Part shown: one piece after another, positions 1-8,782 of the stretch
How the letters are laid out: every line of letters begins with the position of its first letter
How positions within the stretch are numbered: the stretch's first letter is position 1
NCBI GenBank assembly: GCA_027449685.1
Contig: DAIDLC010000005.1
Span: 1 to 64,000, forward strand
DNA: 64,000 nucleotides
Reading direction: 5' to 3'
DNA from: Ferrovaceae bacterium
GTDB taxonomy: Bacteria; Pseudomonadota; Gammaproteobacteria; Burkholderiales; Ferrovaceae
Position numbers and translations under genes: made by a program
Notes under the pieces: model-generated
What the model was told of the DNA's origin: nothing
Database searches by the model: none
Seen by the model: the letters and a program-made list of their open reading frames with translations, nothing else

Positions 1-306
1 CGTGGCCCGCAACCAACCGGCTATCATGCGCCGCAGGTCGGGCTGATCGGGCAACCACTCCTCCAGTGAGCCCAGCAGTAGTCGGATGGATTCCGGATTG
101 GCTGGGTGCTCAAACCGAAAAATGGCCGCCACATCATCGGCACGATTGCGGAAATCTTCGGTGATGTAGCTGCCCGGATACGGCTCCAAGGTGGCAAAGT
201 CCAACCCGTGCAACCAGTCGTCCGGCACAAACCCCAGAATCAGATCGCGCACAAACTCCGGCGCGGAAAACAACAACTTGTAACCACTGTCATGGGTAGC
301 ACTCAT
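1..306 (-). pseudogene. Rpn/YhgA-family nuclease, internally deleted, cut by window edge
   Basis: The frame stays open from the ATG at 306 to the window edge (102 codons). The N-terminus (THDSGYKLLFSAPEFVRDL, then DDWLHGLDFATLE) is the characteristic start of Rpn/YhgA PD-(D/E)XK recombination-promoting nucleases. After RNRADDV the reading jumps straight to IFRFEHPANPESIRLLLGSL, which in this family normally follows the nuclease core. The catalytic middle (in full-length relatives starting around the ...DDIIWR... strand) is therefore missing, joined in frame. No clear Shine-Dalgarno sequence precedes the ATG. Family assignment is from memory of the motif. The internal deletion is inferred from the order of the two recognised blocks. 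It is probably a non-functional remnant. Confidence 0.65.
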
Positions 307-407
307 GGGTTGAGTCTAGCATAATCCTTCGGCATCACCCCTCCCGAAGAACGTTGCGCCAGCTTCATCATTCAACGACACGATCAGGTCGGCACCACAA
401 TAGCCAT

Positions 408-449
408 TGGAATTTCAAACTGCTGCTATATGGGAATTTCAGACTGCTG
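408..449. repeat. Imperfect direct repeat, possible IS end
   Basis: Two 18-bp copies (TGGAATTTCAAACTGCTG at 408-425 and GGGAATTTCAGACTGCTG at 432-449) lie 24 bp apart. They sit exactly where a short-chain dehydrogenase coding sequence is broken. Repeated short motifs of this kind occur at IS21-type insertion-sequence ends, but no transposase is present here, so the origin is inferred. Confidence 0.35.
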
Positions 450-453
450 GTGA

Positions 454-633
454 CACTACCAGGCGATGCTGAAAGCAATGCCGGCAGGAAGGGCAGGAAC
501 ACCAGATGAGGTGGCTGCGCTTGCAGCGCATATCATGGGGCCGGATGGCGGCTTCATTACCGGCAGCGATTTTCTGATTGATGGGGGCGCAACTGCGAAT
601 TTCTTCTACGGCCCTGACATGGCGAAGCGCTAA
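454..633 (+). pseudogene. Short-chain dehydrogenase/reductase, C-terminal remnant
   Basis: In frame with the TAA at 631-633, codons from 454 read QAMLKAMPAGRAGTPDEVAA, then ITGSDFLIDGGATANFFYG. The PaGRxGtPdEVA and iTGsdflIDGG signatures are diagnostic for the C-terminal end of NAD(P)-dependent short-chain dehydrogenases. The Rossmann fold and the catalytic Ser-Tyr-Lys region are absent, since an in-frame TGA lies at 451-453. The break coincides with the short direct repeat just upstream, which suggests loss of the 5' part through an insertion element. A fragment of an aldo/keto reductase follows at once, so this was probably a two-gene oxidoreductase operon. Confidence 0.7.
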
Positions 634-643
634 GGAGACAATC

Positions 644-907
644 ATGCAAAAAATTAAATTGAACAACGGAGTTGAAATCCACCAACCATATGGAGATGTA
701 CATGGCGCCTGGCGTGCACCTGAAGGCCGCTATCCAAATTTACGCGCTTCCTCACCCCTGGTAACCCGCCTGAAGAGTTACTGGGATTGCGCGAGAAGCC
801 GCATTTGTCTCGTGGTGTATTTGCCCGGTACCTGCGGACAAATGAACGGACGCTTGAAAACCGGAAACAGGGGCGGGCGAGCCCGAATGCACCAGCGGCG
901 ATTTTGA
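644..907 (+). pseudogene. Aldo/keto reductase, internally deleted remnant
   Basis: The ATG at 644 has a good Shine-Dalgarno (AAGGAG) 6-8 bases upstream. The first 12 residues (MQKIKLNNGVEI) match the N-terminus of aldo/keto reductases. They are joined directly to HQPYGDVHGAWRA, which in the family lies near residue 110 (the ...LIHQPxGDxxGAWRA... strand after the catalytic His). About 95 residues, including the catalytic Asp/Tyr/Lys, are missing. After that the frame runs into unrelated sequence and stops at 907, overlapping an antitoxin remnant read in another frame. It follows the short-chain dehydrogenase tail by 10 bases. It is not functional. Confidence 0.65.
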
Positions 908-960
908 TTCGCTTGGTCGAGCGCTATCCGGATACGGTCGCGCGTCTTTCCACAATTTGA
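766..960 (+). pseudogene. XRE-family antitoxin (NadS/HigA-like), C-terminal remnant
   Basis: In the frame ending at TGA 958-960 the sequence reads PEELLGLREKPHLSRGVFAR, then YLRTNERTLENRKQGRASPN and LIRLVERYPDTVARLSTI. This is the helix-turn-helix and C-terminal tail of NadS/HigA-type antitoxin regulators (usual form ...SRxVFARYLRTNxRTLENWEQGRAKPNAQA...). The N-terminal 30 or so residues are missing, and the frame upstream is unrelated back to a stop at 721. A Trp-to-Arg change in the conserved ENWEQG is further decay. No partner toxin is seen. Confidence 0.7.
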
Positions 961-1057
961 TGCTTCTGGTCAGGTAGCCAGTACCGCACCAAGCGGTCAT
1001 GTTGATCTGTCAGTTTTGCGATATCCCGGTCATCCAGTCCTGTTGAGACCAACATTC

Positions 1058-3130
1058 TCATAAACGGAATTTTTCCGAGTAGTTGCGCAAATCTCGGGAC
1101 AACCCGCGCAAGACTTCGGCGGCACTTTCCACCTTATCGATGACACTGGCGTTTTGTTCGGAAATGCCGGCCAAACGTTCCACATTTGAGGCAATCTCTT
1201 TACCAGCCAAATCCTGTTCCCTGATGGCGCTGGTGATCCCCTCCATTTCATTTTTCATGCCGGAGGCGCCGGACTGGATTTCGTCGATCCCCTGGCCAGC
1301 ATCCTGTGCAATTTTTTCGCCGTGCTGCACGCGCTGGACCACAGAATTCATTTGCACCACAGCCTGTTCCGTACCTTGCTGAATGGCTGATACCACCTTC
1401 TCGATGGTGCCGGTACTGCGCGAAGTTTGCTCGGCCAGCTTGCGCACCTCATCGGCCACTACAGCAAATCCACGGCCCTGCTCACCAGCACGGGCCGCCT
1501 CGATAGCCGCGTTGAGCGCCAGCAGATTGGTTTGCTCGGCAATGGTTCGTATCGTCCCGATGATTCCTCCAATCTGGCTGGAGAGCTGACCCAATTCTTC
1601 GATGGATGCAGCGGCCTTGATGACTTCACTGCCCACCGAGACCATGTCGGAAATGACCTCCTTCACCTTCTCACCCCCTTGCATGGCGATGATTTCGGAT
1701 TGCGTGGAGGTTTGCATGGCATGGGCGCTATTGTCCATCACCTGATCGATACTGGCAGAAATCTGGTTGATGGCCGCAGCCATTTCTTGCGTAGCCGTCG
1801 ATTGTTGATGGCTGACATGACCTGCGGTAGCAACCGACTCTGTCATCAACTCCAGATTTTGATCAATCCGGCGCGTGGCTGTCATGATTTGATCCACCAC
1901 GGCGCCCATCAGCACCTTGATGGATTGCACCGAGCATAAAATGACGCCCATCTCGTCTTTGCGTGAAATGTTTGTGGGCTTGGAAAAATCCCCGTCCACG
2001 ATATCGTGAATATCCGCTGCAATTTCTTGGACCGGGCGCAGCACAAAGCGCCGTACACTCCAGGAAATCAGGATGAACAAAGCCAGCTGGATGGCGATCT
2101 GAGTCATCACGGCCGTCCACAGAATGTGGCGCAAGGTTACAAACTTGTCCGTAAGATCAAAGGTGAAATCAGAGGCACAGCCGGTAGCGTTTTCTTTGGT
2201 CAAATGGCAAGTCAGGCAATTAGTGCCGTGAAAATCGTGGGAAAACAAATACGGTGTCACCACCCGCATCTGCCACTTTCCCTCCTTGTTTTCCATGGCG
2301 TAGTAGGGCTTGGCCACGCCAGTTCGAACGGATTCTTCCACCACCCGGTTGACCAGCGGATCGTCCATCCGTTCCTCGGGTAAACCAGGCCCATATTGTT
2401 CCGCCACCTGCTTGGAACGGAGTAGACGCAGGGTTTGTAGTGACTGGCCCTCGATCACTTTTTTGAGCAGAGTCTTTCTGGTCTCGGGATCACTGATCGT
2501 GCCCGTAATCATCAACATGTTGGCGCCATCGATGACTTGCATGGAAACACCACGCCCCTTGCTGTAGGCTTCATCCATGATCCCTTGCTTGATATTTCCG
2601 TATATATAGAAGGTCAGCGAGGAAAGCAGGATCAGAATGACCGGTTGCAGCAAGAGTTGCAATTTGTACTGCAGGGATAAGTTCTGAAACCAGCGGCCAA
2701 ATGAAACCTGTTGCCGAGGACCTGTTGCCGGTGCCGAACGATACAGCGCTTCGGCTTGAGTAACAGCGCTGCGCGCTGGCTTTTTTCTGAGGGAGAGATA
2801 GCCAACGATTTTGTCCTGACGGATGATCGGTGAAACAGTGGCTTGCACCCAATAATGGTCGCCGTTCTTGGCGCGATTCTTGACGATGCCACGCCAGGGG
2901 CGACCTTGTTTCAGCGTATCCCACATATCTTGAAACGCCCATGCCGGCATATCCGGATGGCGCACAATATTATGGCTTTTGCCGATCAATTCCTCGAGGG
3001 TGTACCCTGAGATGCGAATAAAGGAATCGTTGGCCGATGTGATGATTCCTTTAACGTCGGTGGTGGAGACGAAGGTTTCCGCCTCGCTATAGTTGATTTC
3101 CTTTTGTGAAACAGGTCCATTGTTTTTCAC
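1058..3130 (-). CDS. Methyl-accepting chemotaxis protein with PAS and c-type haem sensor
   Basis: About 690 aa. Domains in order: an aerotaxis-type PAS (about 20-110, with [21 protein letters not shown] and NIVRHPDMP), TM1 (about 158-180), a periplasmic sensor with a haem-c motif CLTCH at about 305-309, TM2 (about 336-358), HAMP, and an MCP signalling hairpin (about 420-690) whose tip reads [20 protein letters not shown]. The likely role is redox or oxygen sensing relayed to CheA/CheW. I chose the GTG at 3130 because the reading [13 protein letters not shown] fits the family N-terminus; an in-frame TTG at 3172 adds 14 residues. A homologous periplasmic module is found in the GGDEF-EAL protein at 58974. 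It lies next to two hemerythrin genes, suggesting a small redox-sensing group. Confidence 0.9.
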   Translation of the reverse strand: MKNNGPVSQKEINYSEAETFVSTTDVKGIITSANDSFIRISGYTLEELIGKSHNIVRHPDMPAWAFQDMWDTLKQGRPWRGIVKNRAKNGDHYWVQATVSPIIRQDKIVGYLSLRKKPARSAVTQAEALYRSAPATGPRQQVSFGRWFQNLSLQYKLQLLLQPVILILLSSLTFYIYGNIKQGIMDEAYSKGRGVSMQVIDGANMLMITGTISDPETRKTLLKKVIEGQSLQTLRLLRSKQVAEQYGPGLPEERMDDPLVNRVVEESVRTGVAKPYYAMENKEGKWQMRVVTPYLFSHDFHGTNCLTCHLTKENATGCASDFTFDLTDKFVTLRHILWTAVMTQIAIQLALFILISWSVRRFVLRPVQEIAADIHDIVDGDFSKPTNISRKDEMGVILCSVQSIKVLMGAVVDQIMTATRRIDQNLELMTESVATAGHVSHQQSTATQEMAAAINQISASIDQVMDNSAHAMQTSTQSEIIAMQGGEKVKEVISDMVSVGSEVIKAAASIEELGQLSSQIGGIIGTIRTIAEQTNLLALNAAIEAARAGEQGRGFAVVADEVRKLAEQTSRSTGTIEKVVSAIQQGTEQAVVQMNSVVQRVQHGEKIAQDAGQGIDEIQSGASGMKNEMEGITSAIREQDLAGKEIASNVERLAGISEQNASVIDKVESAAEVLRGLSRDLRNYSEKFRL

Positions 3131-3371
3131 GATACCCGATTGTTTCCATACTATCGCCGTATTCCTGATCAACTATCCCACGAAACGAGAGCGCGGCAAC
3201 ATTCGTGCGGGATTCACCTGAACTTCAAAAACTTTACAAGAGCAGCTAATCCTTGAGTTCCAACCAATCGTTCGAAATCTCTCTATGCGTTCAACCCAGA
3301 CCAAGCTGGCGCACATGGTCCATTTCGAAATCAACACTGCCCGGCCGAGCGGCACAATCGGGCAGGGCCCC

Positions 3372-4772
3372 TCAGGCTTCGCTCACGCAGCGATTTCTTC
3401 CCTGCTGCTTGGCCAGATACAGGGCACGATCGCTTCTGCTGGTGAGGGAGTCCACGGTGTCGCCCTTCTTGAATTGTGCCAAACCGGCGCTGATGGTTAC
3501 GGTAAACCCATGAGATTCCTGGCTGCTCAGGGCAATGGTTTCACGCATCCGGTTGGCCACTTCACAGGCTGCTGCGTTGTTCGTTTCCACCAAGAGCAGA
3601 ATGAACTCTTCTCCGCCAAAGCGCGCACATTGATCATTGTTACGAATTCCTTCCTTGATACAGCGCGCCACAGTTTGCAAAACCAAATCCCCAATCCCAT
3701 GCCCATAACGATCGTTGACCTGTTTGAAGTGATCTACGTCTATAAATACCACGGTCAGGTCCATTCCATACCGTTGAGCACGGGCAATTTCCTCCTCCAA
3801 TCGCGCAGTTATGAAACGTCGGTTGCCGATTCCCGTCAGGGGATCGGTTAGCATGAGCGCTTCCAATTGGGCTGTCCGGCGCGCCACTTCCCGCTCCAGT
3901 TCCTGGTTGGCTTGAGCCAGAAAGCGTTCGGACTGCTTGATGTTGGTGATGTCCGTGCCCGAAGCGATCAACCCCAGAAATCCACCTCCCGAGTCACGTC
4001 GTGGAACGATGCGCTCCAGAATCCAGGCCACACTACCATCTGGTTTATTGATTCGGTATTCGGCATCCCTGGATTGCGGATGATTTAAAATCTGTTCCAA
4101 CAATTGTTCGTAGCTGGCCCGATCTTCGGAATGAATCGCGTTCAACCAATCCAATTCCTTATGCGGAGAGTGTTCCGCAGCGATGAAGTCGATCATGGTC
4201 TTGTTGATAAATCCCCTGCGACCACTGGCGTCACAAATCCAGATGAAGGTGGGCGCATGATCGGAGATCAGGCGAAAGCGCTTTTCGGTCTCGGACAGCG
4301 CGGCAATCAAAACCCGCTCAACGGCCGATACACTCAACGCATCGGTACTCTGTGTAGGTAGAGGATCGGGTGCGCGTTGAAGATTCTCGCCCAAACTCTT
4401 GTCCGCTCGCAAAATGTGGGAAATCAACCAGGTGGTGAGAAACTCGAGGAGTTTTTCCAAACCGGCCACATCTGCAAGGTCTTCATCCCCGGCAATCGTC
4501 CGAATTTCCTCGATAAAAGCCTGATGGGCGCGTTGATGTGCGGATTTTTCGAAATCGCCCAAGCTGGATTGGGCCAGTAATTTTTCTTCGTCGGCAAAAT
4601 GTTCCGAGGCATAGCGGGTCAAACGCTCGAAGACTTCTTTCACATCCAGCAAACCACTGCCATCCGAGACCGTTTCGGCCAGCGCATTGATCAGATCCAC
4701 CAGGCAGCGATGCTGGTGGTCCACGATGGGAATGCCGATTTCAAAGCGTTCGTTCCAGTAAAAATACTTCAT
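3372..4772 (-). CDS. Hemerythrin-PAS-GGDEF diguanylate cyclase
   Basis: 466 aa from the ATG at 4772 (AGAGGTC just upstream). Residues 1-133 form a bacteriohemerythrin domain (YWNERFEIGIPIVDHQH..., HFADEEKLL, HQRAHQAF, HILRADKSL) that would carry a di-iron O2-binding site. A PAS domain (about 160-285) and a GGDEF domain (about 310-466) follow. The active-site motif is GGEEF, preceded by an RNND I-site five residues upstream, so both catalysis and product inhibition look intact. No transmembrane segment is visible, so it is cytoplasmic. It should synthesise cyclic di-GMP in response to oxygen. Neighbours are the haem-c chemoreceptor downstream and a single-domain hemerythrin upstream on the same strand. 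Confidence 0.9.
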   Translation of the reverse strand: MKYFYWNERFEIGIPIVDHQHRCLVDLINALAETVSDGSGLLDVKEVFERLTRYASEHFADEEKLLAQSSLGDFEKSAHQRAHQAFIEEIRTIAGDEDLADVAGLEKLLEFLTTWLISHILRADKSLGENLQRAPDPLPTQSTDALSVSAVERVLIAALSETEKRFRLISDHAPTFIWICDASGRRGFINKTMIDFIAAEHSPHKELDWLNAIHSEDRASYEQLLEQILNHPQSRDAEYRINKPDGSVAWILERIVPRRDSGGGFLGLIASGTDITNIKQSERFLAQANQELEREVARRTAQLEALMLTDPLTGIGNRRFITARLEEEIARAQRYGMDLTVVFIDVDHFKQVNDRYGHGIGDLVLQTVARCIKEGIRNNDQCARFGGEEFILLLVETNNAAACEVANRMRETIALSSQESHGFTVTISAGLAQFKKGDTVDSLTSRSDRALYLAKQQGRNRCVSEA

Positions 4773-4948
4773 GTGACCTCTGATCAAGAAGCTGGATATG
4801 AATGCATCTGTCAGGCTCTGGAACAGAAACACAGCCCGATTGACTCGATACCTACAGGATGAATACCAGAATTCCGCAACGCAACATTTTTGACACCATA
4901 CTTACACGGTGCGCAAATGGCCGTATTGATATTGGTCAAAAAAATGGT

Positions 4949-5374
4949 TTAACGGGGGTCGAATCGAGGAGAAAAGCGCTTGAGCGTATCCTTCATCAGC
5001 AGATCTTCCTTGATGACGTGTTCGATGAGCCAACGACGCAAAAAACTCACGAAATGATCCACGGCCGTGCTCGACCAGTCCGTATGTGCCTGTAACATTT
5101 CCGCCTTGATCTCGTCGAGTTGCTGGACCAATGCCTGATGGGAATGGCCGAGTTGGGAAGTCCCCAGGTAACCCGCTGCCTGGGCGATTTTCTCTTCCCG
5201 GGCAAAATGCACCAGGGCATACTTGGAAAGACTGTCCAGCACCTCGGGCAATGCCTTGCTGTTTTTGGTTTTGAGGACTTCTTCCACCCGATTGATCAGA
5301 TCCACGAGATATTTATGGTCCGTATCGATGACATCATTGCCCACACTCAGTTGTTCGCGCCAAGCAAAACTCAT
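4949..5374 (-). CDS. Bacteriohemerythrin
   Basis: 141 aa, single domain. The opening MSFAWREQLSVGNDVIDTDH is the classical bacteriohemerythrin N-terminus. Di-iron ligands are visible as IDTDHKYLVDLI, HFAREEKI, GHSHQALVQQ and IEHVIKEDLL. It binds O2 reversibly, and could serve in oxygen storage, delivery or sensing. Length is normal for the family. A GGGGA-type ribosome binding site lies upstream of the ATG. It is on the same strand as the hemerythrin-diguanylate cyclase, 176 bases upstream of that gene's start, so the two may be co-regulated. Confidence 0.92.
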   Translation of the reverse strand: MSFAWREQLSVGNDVIDTDHKYLVDLINRVEEVLKTKNSKALPEVLDSLSKYALVHFAREEKIAQAAGYLGTSQLGHSHQALVQQLDEIKAEMLQAHTDWSSTAVDHFVSFLRRWLIEHVIKEDLLMKDTLKRFSPRFDPR

Positions 5375-5623
5375 GATTTTCCCCTGTTGGTAACGAATTT
5401 CCCGCCCATCTCCTCCGGCCCGAGCCTGCCCCCGGAAAAACCGACCGTCCGGGTACCGCGCTAGCCATCCTCTGTCATAGTCTTCCGTCGCAATTCCTCT
5501 CAGGTAAACTCCGATTCAAGGTTACTGATTCAATCATCGGATGTAAATCTGGTAGACTGAAGGCTTCGTCATATATTTATTGTTTATTGCGCGAACCGAC
5601 AGTCTCCAGAGCGCCCTCTGTCC

Positions 5624-6286
5624 GTGTCCACAGCCATCCAACAGTTTCTTGGTTATGCCTATCCGGAACATGCGGAGCTGTTCGCTCAATTGTCACCAGT
5701 CCCTGTATTGGTGTCCCAACCCACGCCCCTTCCCGAAGCGGTCGTCCGTGTAGTAACCGGCCAATTATTGTCCGGAAAGGCCGCTGAGACCATTTATCAA
5801 CGAATCGTCCTGGCCACAAAGCGTAATGGGCTCATCGGTTCATGGCAACTGGATTTTGACAGTTTTCGGGCCTGTGGTCTGAATGGGGCCAAGGCAAGGG
5901 CACTGTGCCTGTTGGGAGCAAAAATTGGTCACGATCCAGATGCGCTCGAGCATTGGCGCACCCTGGAGCCCCAGGCTCTAACCCAGGAAATCGTCAGCCA
6001 CCCCGGTCTGGGTCCCTGGACGGCCGCCATCATTCAATTGTTCTACCTGGGGCGCGAGGATGTTTTTCCCCAAGGGGATCGGGGATTGCAACGGGCACTT
6101 AGTGCCCTGGAACGGTTCGGTTCCTTGCAACAACCAGATTATCGTTTCGATCCCGATCGAGCCAGCCCTTATCGCTCCTATCTGGCGCTCTATCTATGGC
6201 AGGCGGGAGAACGCGGACTCTTGACTCACTATGGTCGTCTGACCACAACGGAAAAAGGACATCAACCCAATGGACTCCATGGATGA
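5624..6286 (+). CDS. DNA-3-methyladenine glycosylase II family protein (AlkA-like)
   Basis: 220 aa, starting at GTG 5624 (GTG TCC ACA GCC). HhH-GPD fold: LPEAVVRVVTGQLLSGKAAE (the family substrate-pocket helix), the helix-hairpin-helix HPGLGPWTAAIIQLFYLG, and the catalytic Asp in VFPQGDRGLQRAL. It excises alkylated bases and begins base-excision repair. It lacks the N-terminal Ada/AlkA_N domain, as is common in short bacterial AlkA homologues. The next gene overlaps its 3' end by 17 bases, suggesting coupled translation. The alternative name MPG/AlkA2-type glycosylase would be equally acceptable. Confidence 0.85.
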   Translation: MSTAIQQFLGYAYPEHAELFAQLSPVPVLVSQPTPLPEAVVRVVTGQLLSGKAAETIYQRIVLATKRNGLIGSWQLDFDSFRACGLNGAKARALCLLGAKIGHDPDALEHWRTLEPQALTQEIVSHPGLGPWTAAIIQLFYLGREDVFPQGDRGLQRALSALERFGSLQQPDYRFDPDRASPYRSYLALYLWQAGERGLLTHYGRLTTTEKGHQPNGLHG

Positions 6287-7142
6287 CGATCTGGAACAAA
6301 CGATTCGCGACATTGGCCTACCCTCACGCCCCGAAATCCTGTTCAAACTGGATGATGAAATCAACCAGGAAACCCCGGATTTCAGGCAAATCGAGCGGCT
6401 CATCAGCGCAGATATGGGTCTTTCCGCTGCGCTCATCAAAATCATCAATTCCCCTTTTTACGGTCTGCAATTGAAGGTCACATCCATCCGGCATGCCATT
6501 GGCCTGCTAGGACTCTCATCCCTCACGCGCATCGTGACCGGTATTGCCCTGAGAAATCTGGTATCGGCCAAACACCGGGTGGAAGCAGCAAGCCTGCTGG
6601 AAGAATCCGCACTTTTAGCTCTGGTGTCCTCCTATTTGGCCAATCGACTGCGCCTGATCAGTAGCGATCTGGCTTTCACTTATGGCCTCTTCCAGAACTG
6701 CGGCACACTGCTGTTGTTAGACCGCATCCCAGATTACATGGACACCCAAAAGCTTGCCAAAACCAGTCACAAGCCCCTAGTCCAACTGGAACAGGAAGCC
6801 CACGGCATGGATCATGCCAAAGTGGGATCCCTCATGGCCCAGGAATGGGGATTACATCGTCACATCATCTTGGCCATCCGTCATCATCATGAGTACGACC
6901 GCGTGGCCCCAGCGTGGATCGAACAGTCCACACAGGACTCCCTGTTTTCTGATGCCCTCCATTTGATTGCGGTTGGCCTGATGGCCGAGCGCGTCATGGA
7001 CACCAGAACCGGCGATGAGGGTTCAATGGACTGGCAAAACTGTGGAGCGTTGATTTTGGAACGCTTCAATCTGGACAAGAGTGGCTTTCAAGGTATTCTG
7101 GAAGAAAGTGCTGTCATGCTGAAAGATCATGCCGCGCAATAG
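6270..7142 (+). CDS. HDOD domain-containing protein
   Basis: 290 aa. The HDOD signature runs through most of the protein: LPSRPEILFKLDDEINQETP, a segment ADMGLSAALIKIINSPFYGL, then SIRHAIGLLGLSSLTRIVTG, and HIILAIRHHHEYD. HDOD proteins are degenerate HD-type domains used in signalling and in regulation of motility or cell cycle; substrate and partner are unknown. AAGGA lies upstream of the ATG. It overlaps the glycosylase gene and is 21 bases before the bioH-like gene, so all four genes from 5624 to 8686 may form one transcript. Confidence 0.85.
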   Translation: MDSMDDDLEQTIRDIGLPSRPEILFKLDDEINQETPDFRQIERLISADMGLSAALIKIINSPFYGLQLKVTSIRHAIGLLGLSSLTRIVTGIALRNLVSAKHRVEAASLLEESALLALVSSYLANRLRLISSDLAFTYGLFQNCGTLLLLDRIPDYMDTQKLAKTSHKPLVQLEQEAHGMDHAKVGSLMAQEWGLHRHIILAIRHHHEYDRVAPAWIEQSTQDSLFSDALHLIAVGLMAERVMDTRTGDEGSMDWQNCGALILERFNLDKSGFQGILEESAVMLKDHAAQ

Positions 7143-7163
7143 CCTCGTCGACAGACGCCTTGC

Positions 7164-7946
7164 ATGCCCTGGAATTCCCTTTTGACTCGGGAACGACCGA
7201 TTGTTCCAGCCCCTGGGAATGCATCACTGCTTTTCGTGCATGGTTGGGCCATGGGTCCAACCATATGGGACCCGATAATCTCTTCTTTACCCTCCATAAA
7301 AATCAGCCGGGTTGATTTAGGATTTTTTTCTACACCTGAAATGCCTGTGGTGGACAATCCGATCGTGATCACGCATTCCCTGGGGCTTATGTGGTCCATG
7401 ATGCATATTCCGCAACCCTGGCGGGGTCTGATCTGCATCAACGGTTTTACGCGTTTTGTGGCTGCTGAAGACTTTCCCGGAGTCAACCCCCATTGGGTGC
7501 GACGCATGAAAACCCGTTTGCAACAAGATCCTGCCTCTGTGGTGACAGATTTCTTGCGGCGCTGCGAGTCGTTAGACGCATCCTCGGAGAATACCCCTGC
7601 GACTCATTCAGCAGCGCCCTCAAGAACGCAACACCTGTTGGGAGCCCCACTCTCGATGCAGTCGCAAACACTCACCCCCGCTCTCAATACACTGCGCCTG
7701 CTGCAAGCTCTGGAATGGCTGGAACAATGGGATCTGCGCAAAGCCTTCGCAACCATTGAATGCCCGGTCATGGCCCTTTGCGGTGCCAAAGATCTCATCG
7801 TCCGCGCGGATCATAGCCGCGCCTGCTTTTCGCAAGGGCCACTGGTCATGCAGCAGGATGCAGGGCACCTGATGCCCGTGACGCATGCCCCATGGCTGGC
7901 AGAAAAAATCATGACCGCGATCGATGGAGGATCCTGGAGTTCATGA
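7164..7946 (+). CDS. Alpha/beta hydrolase, BioH-like pimeloyl-ACP methyl ester esterase
   Basis: 260 aa. Alpha/beta-hydrolase features: oxyanion-hole motif LLFVHGWAMGPTIWDPI, nucleophile elbow ITHSLGLM (Ser in HSLG), acid in LCGAKDLIV, and His in DAGHLMPVTHAP. Its stop codon overlaps the start of bioC in an ATGA arrangement. By context it should remove the methyl group from pimeloyl-ACP methyl ester after BioC-primed synthesis in biotin formation. Sequence divergence from E. coli BioH is considerable (GxSxG is HSLG), so it may belong to one of the alternative esterase groups used in place of BioH. The start at 7164 lacks a strong Shine-Dalgarno. Confidence 0.75.
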   Translation: MPWNSLLTRERPIVPAPGNASLLFVHGWAMGPTIWDPIISSLPSIKISRVDLGFFSTPEMPVVDNPIVITHSLGLMWSMMHIPQPWRGLICINGFTRFVAAEDFPGVNPHWVRRMKTRLQQDPASVVTDFLRRCESLDASSENTPATHSAAPSRTQHLLGAPLSMQSQTLTPALNTLRLLQALEWLEQWDLRKAFATIECPVMALCGAKDLIVRADHSRACFSQGPLVMQQDAGHLMPVTHAPWLAEKIMTAIDGGSWSS

Positions 7947-8686
7947 AACGCATCGAGCAAATTGCGCAGCGCTTCGATCAGGCCAGTGCCACCTACGAAG
8001 GCGCAGCAGAACTTCAATGGAGAGCCGCACAATCCCTGGCGTGTAAGGTGCTCGAGACGCCCTGGGAGCATCCCAAAGTGCTGGAAATCGGCTGTGGAAC
8101 CGGCTATCTCACGCAGCTACTGCTGCCAAGAATTCCGGGGCAATGGCTCGTTACCGACATTGCTCCGAGCATGGTGCAAGCCACTCGCAATCGATTTTCC
8201 GCAAGCGCTGCCCAGTTTCGTTTGCTGGACGGGTCTAATCCGGATTTACCCGCCCAGAGTGTAGATTTGATCGTCTCCAATCTGGCCGCCCAGTGGTTTG
8301 AGGATCTGCGGGGTGCCTTGCACCATCTGGCCTGTTGCCTGACACCCGGAGGACGCTTGCTGCTGACCCTGCTAGGAAGGGAAAGTCTGAGCCAATGGCG
8401 CGCCGCGGTGGCAGATACCGGACACCAGGCCGGCACCCCAACTTTCCCCACGGCACAGAGCCTAGCGGGAATGCTCCCCCAAAGTCGGGTGTCGGCACAG
8501 TGCGTAACCCTTTCTTATCACAATGCCAGAGTCTATTTGAATTCCCTGAAGGCCATCGGCGCCTCGCTCCCCGCGCCGGATTATGCGCCTTTGCCAGCTT
8601 CAGTGATGCGCCGAGCCATGCAACTCATGGGTGAACCTTGTGCCGTCAGCTATGAGATTCTGACACTGGATTGGGTTAAACCTTGA
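7943..8686 (+). CDS. bioC: Malonyl-ACP O-methyltransferase
   Basis: 247 aa from the ATG at 7943, which overlaps the preceding stop (ATGA). N-terminus MKRIEQIAQRFDQASATYEG resembles BioC (...vaxxFxrAAxtYdxxA...). The SAM-binding motif I is VLEIGCGTGYLTQLLL, and motif II is around DLIVSNLAAQWFEDL, the BioC hallmark SNxAxQW. It methylates malonyl-ACP to disguise it as a primer for pimelate synthesis, the first biotin-specific step. It is paired with the esterase that later removes the methyl group. A longer frame from 7892 exists but has no family support. Confidence 0.9.
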   Translation: MKRIEQIAQRFDQASATYEGAAELQWRAAQSLACKVLETPWEHPKVLEIGCGTGYLTQLLLPRIPGQWLVTDIAPSMVQATRNRFSASAAQFRLLDGSNPDLPAQSVDLIVSNLAAQWFEDLRGALHHLACCLTPGGRLLLTLLGRESLSQWRAAVADTGHQAGTPTFPTAQSLAGMLPQSRVSAQCVTLSYHNARVYLNSLKAIGASLPAPDYAPLPASVMRRAMQLMGEPCAVSYEILTLDWVKP

Positions 8687-8719
8687 ACGGAAATTCCCCC
8701 CCGTATATACGCTGGGTGC

Positions 8720-8752
8720 ACAAAAAAAAAGAGGCAACCACACGATTGCCCC
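8720..8752 (-). terminator. Intrinsic terminator of the porin gene
   Basis: Read on the minus strand, GGCAA and TTGCC arms enclose a short loop and are followed by a run of T (the A-run at 8722-8730). It lies just past the porin stop codon at 8783. Confidence 0.75.
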
Positions 8753-8782
8753 TGAAGGGAGGTTGAAACGAACAACGAGAAA

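Noticed and set aside
1427-1939. Plus-strand frame inside the chemoreceptor gene
   Set aside because: Antisense to a well-supported gene and without family resemblance; such frames arise from the base composition.
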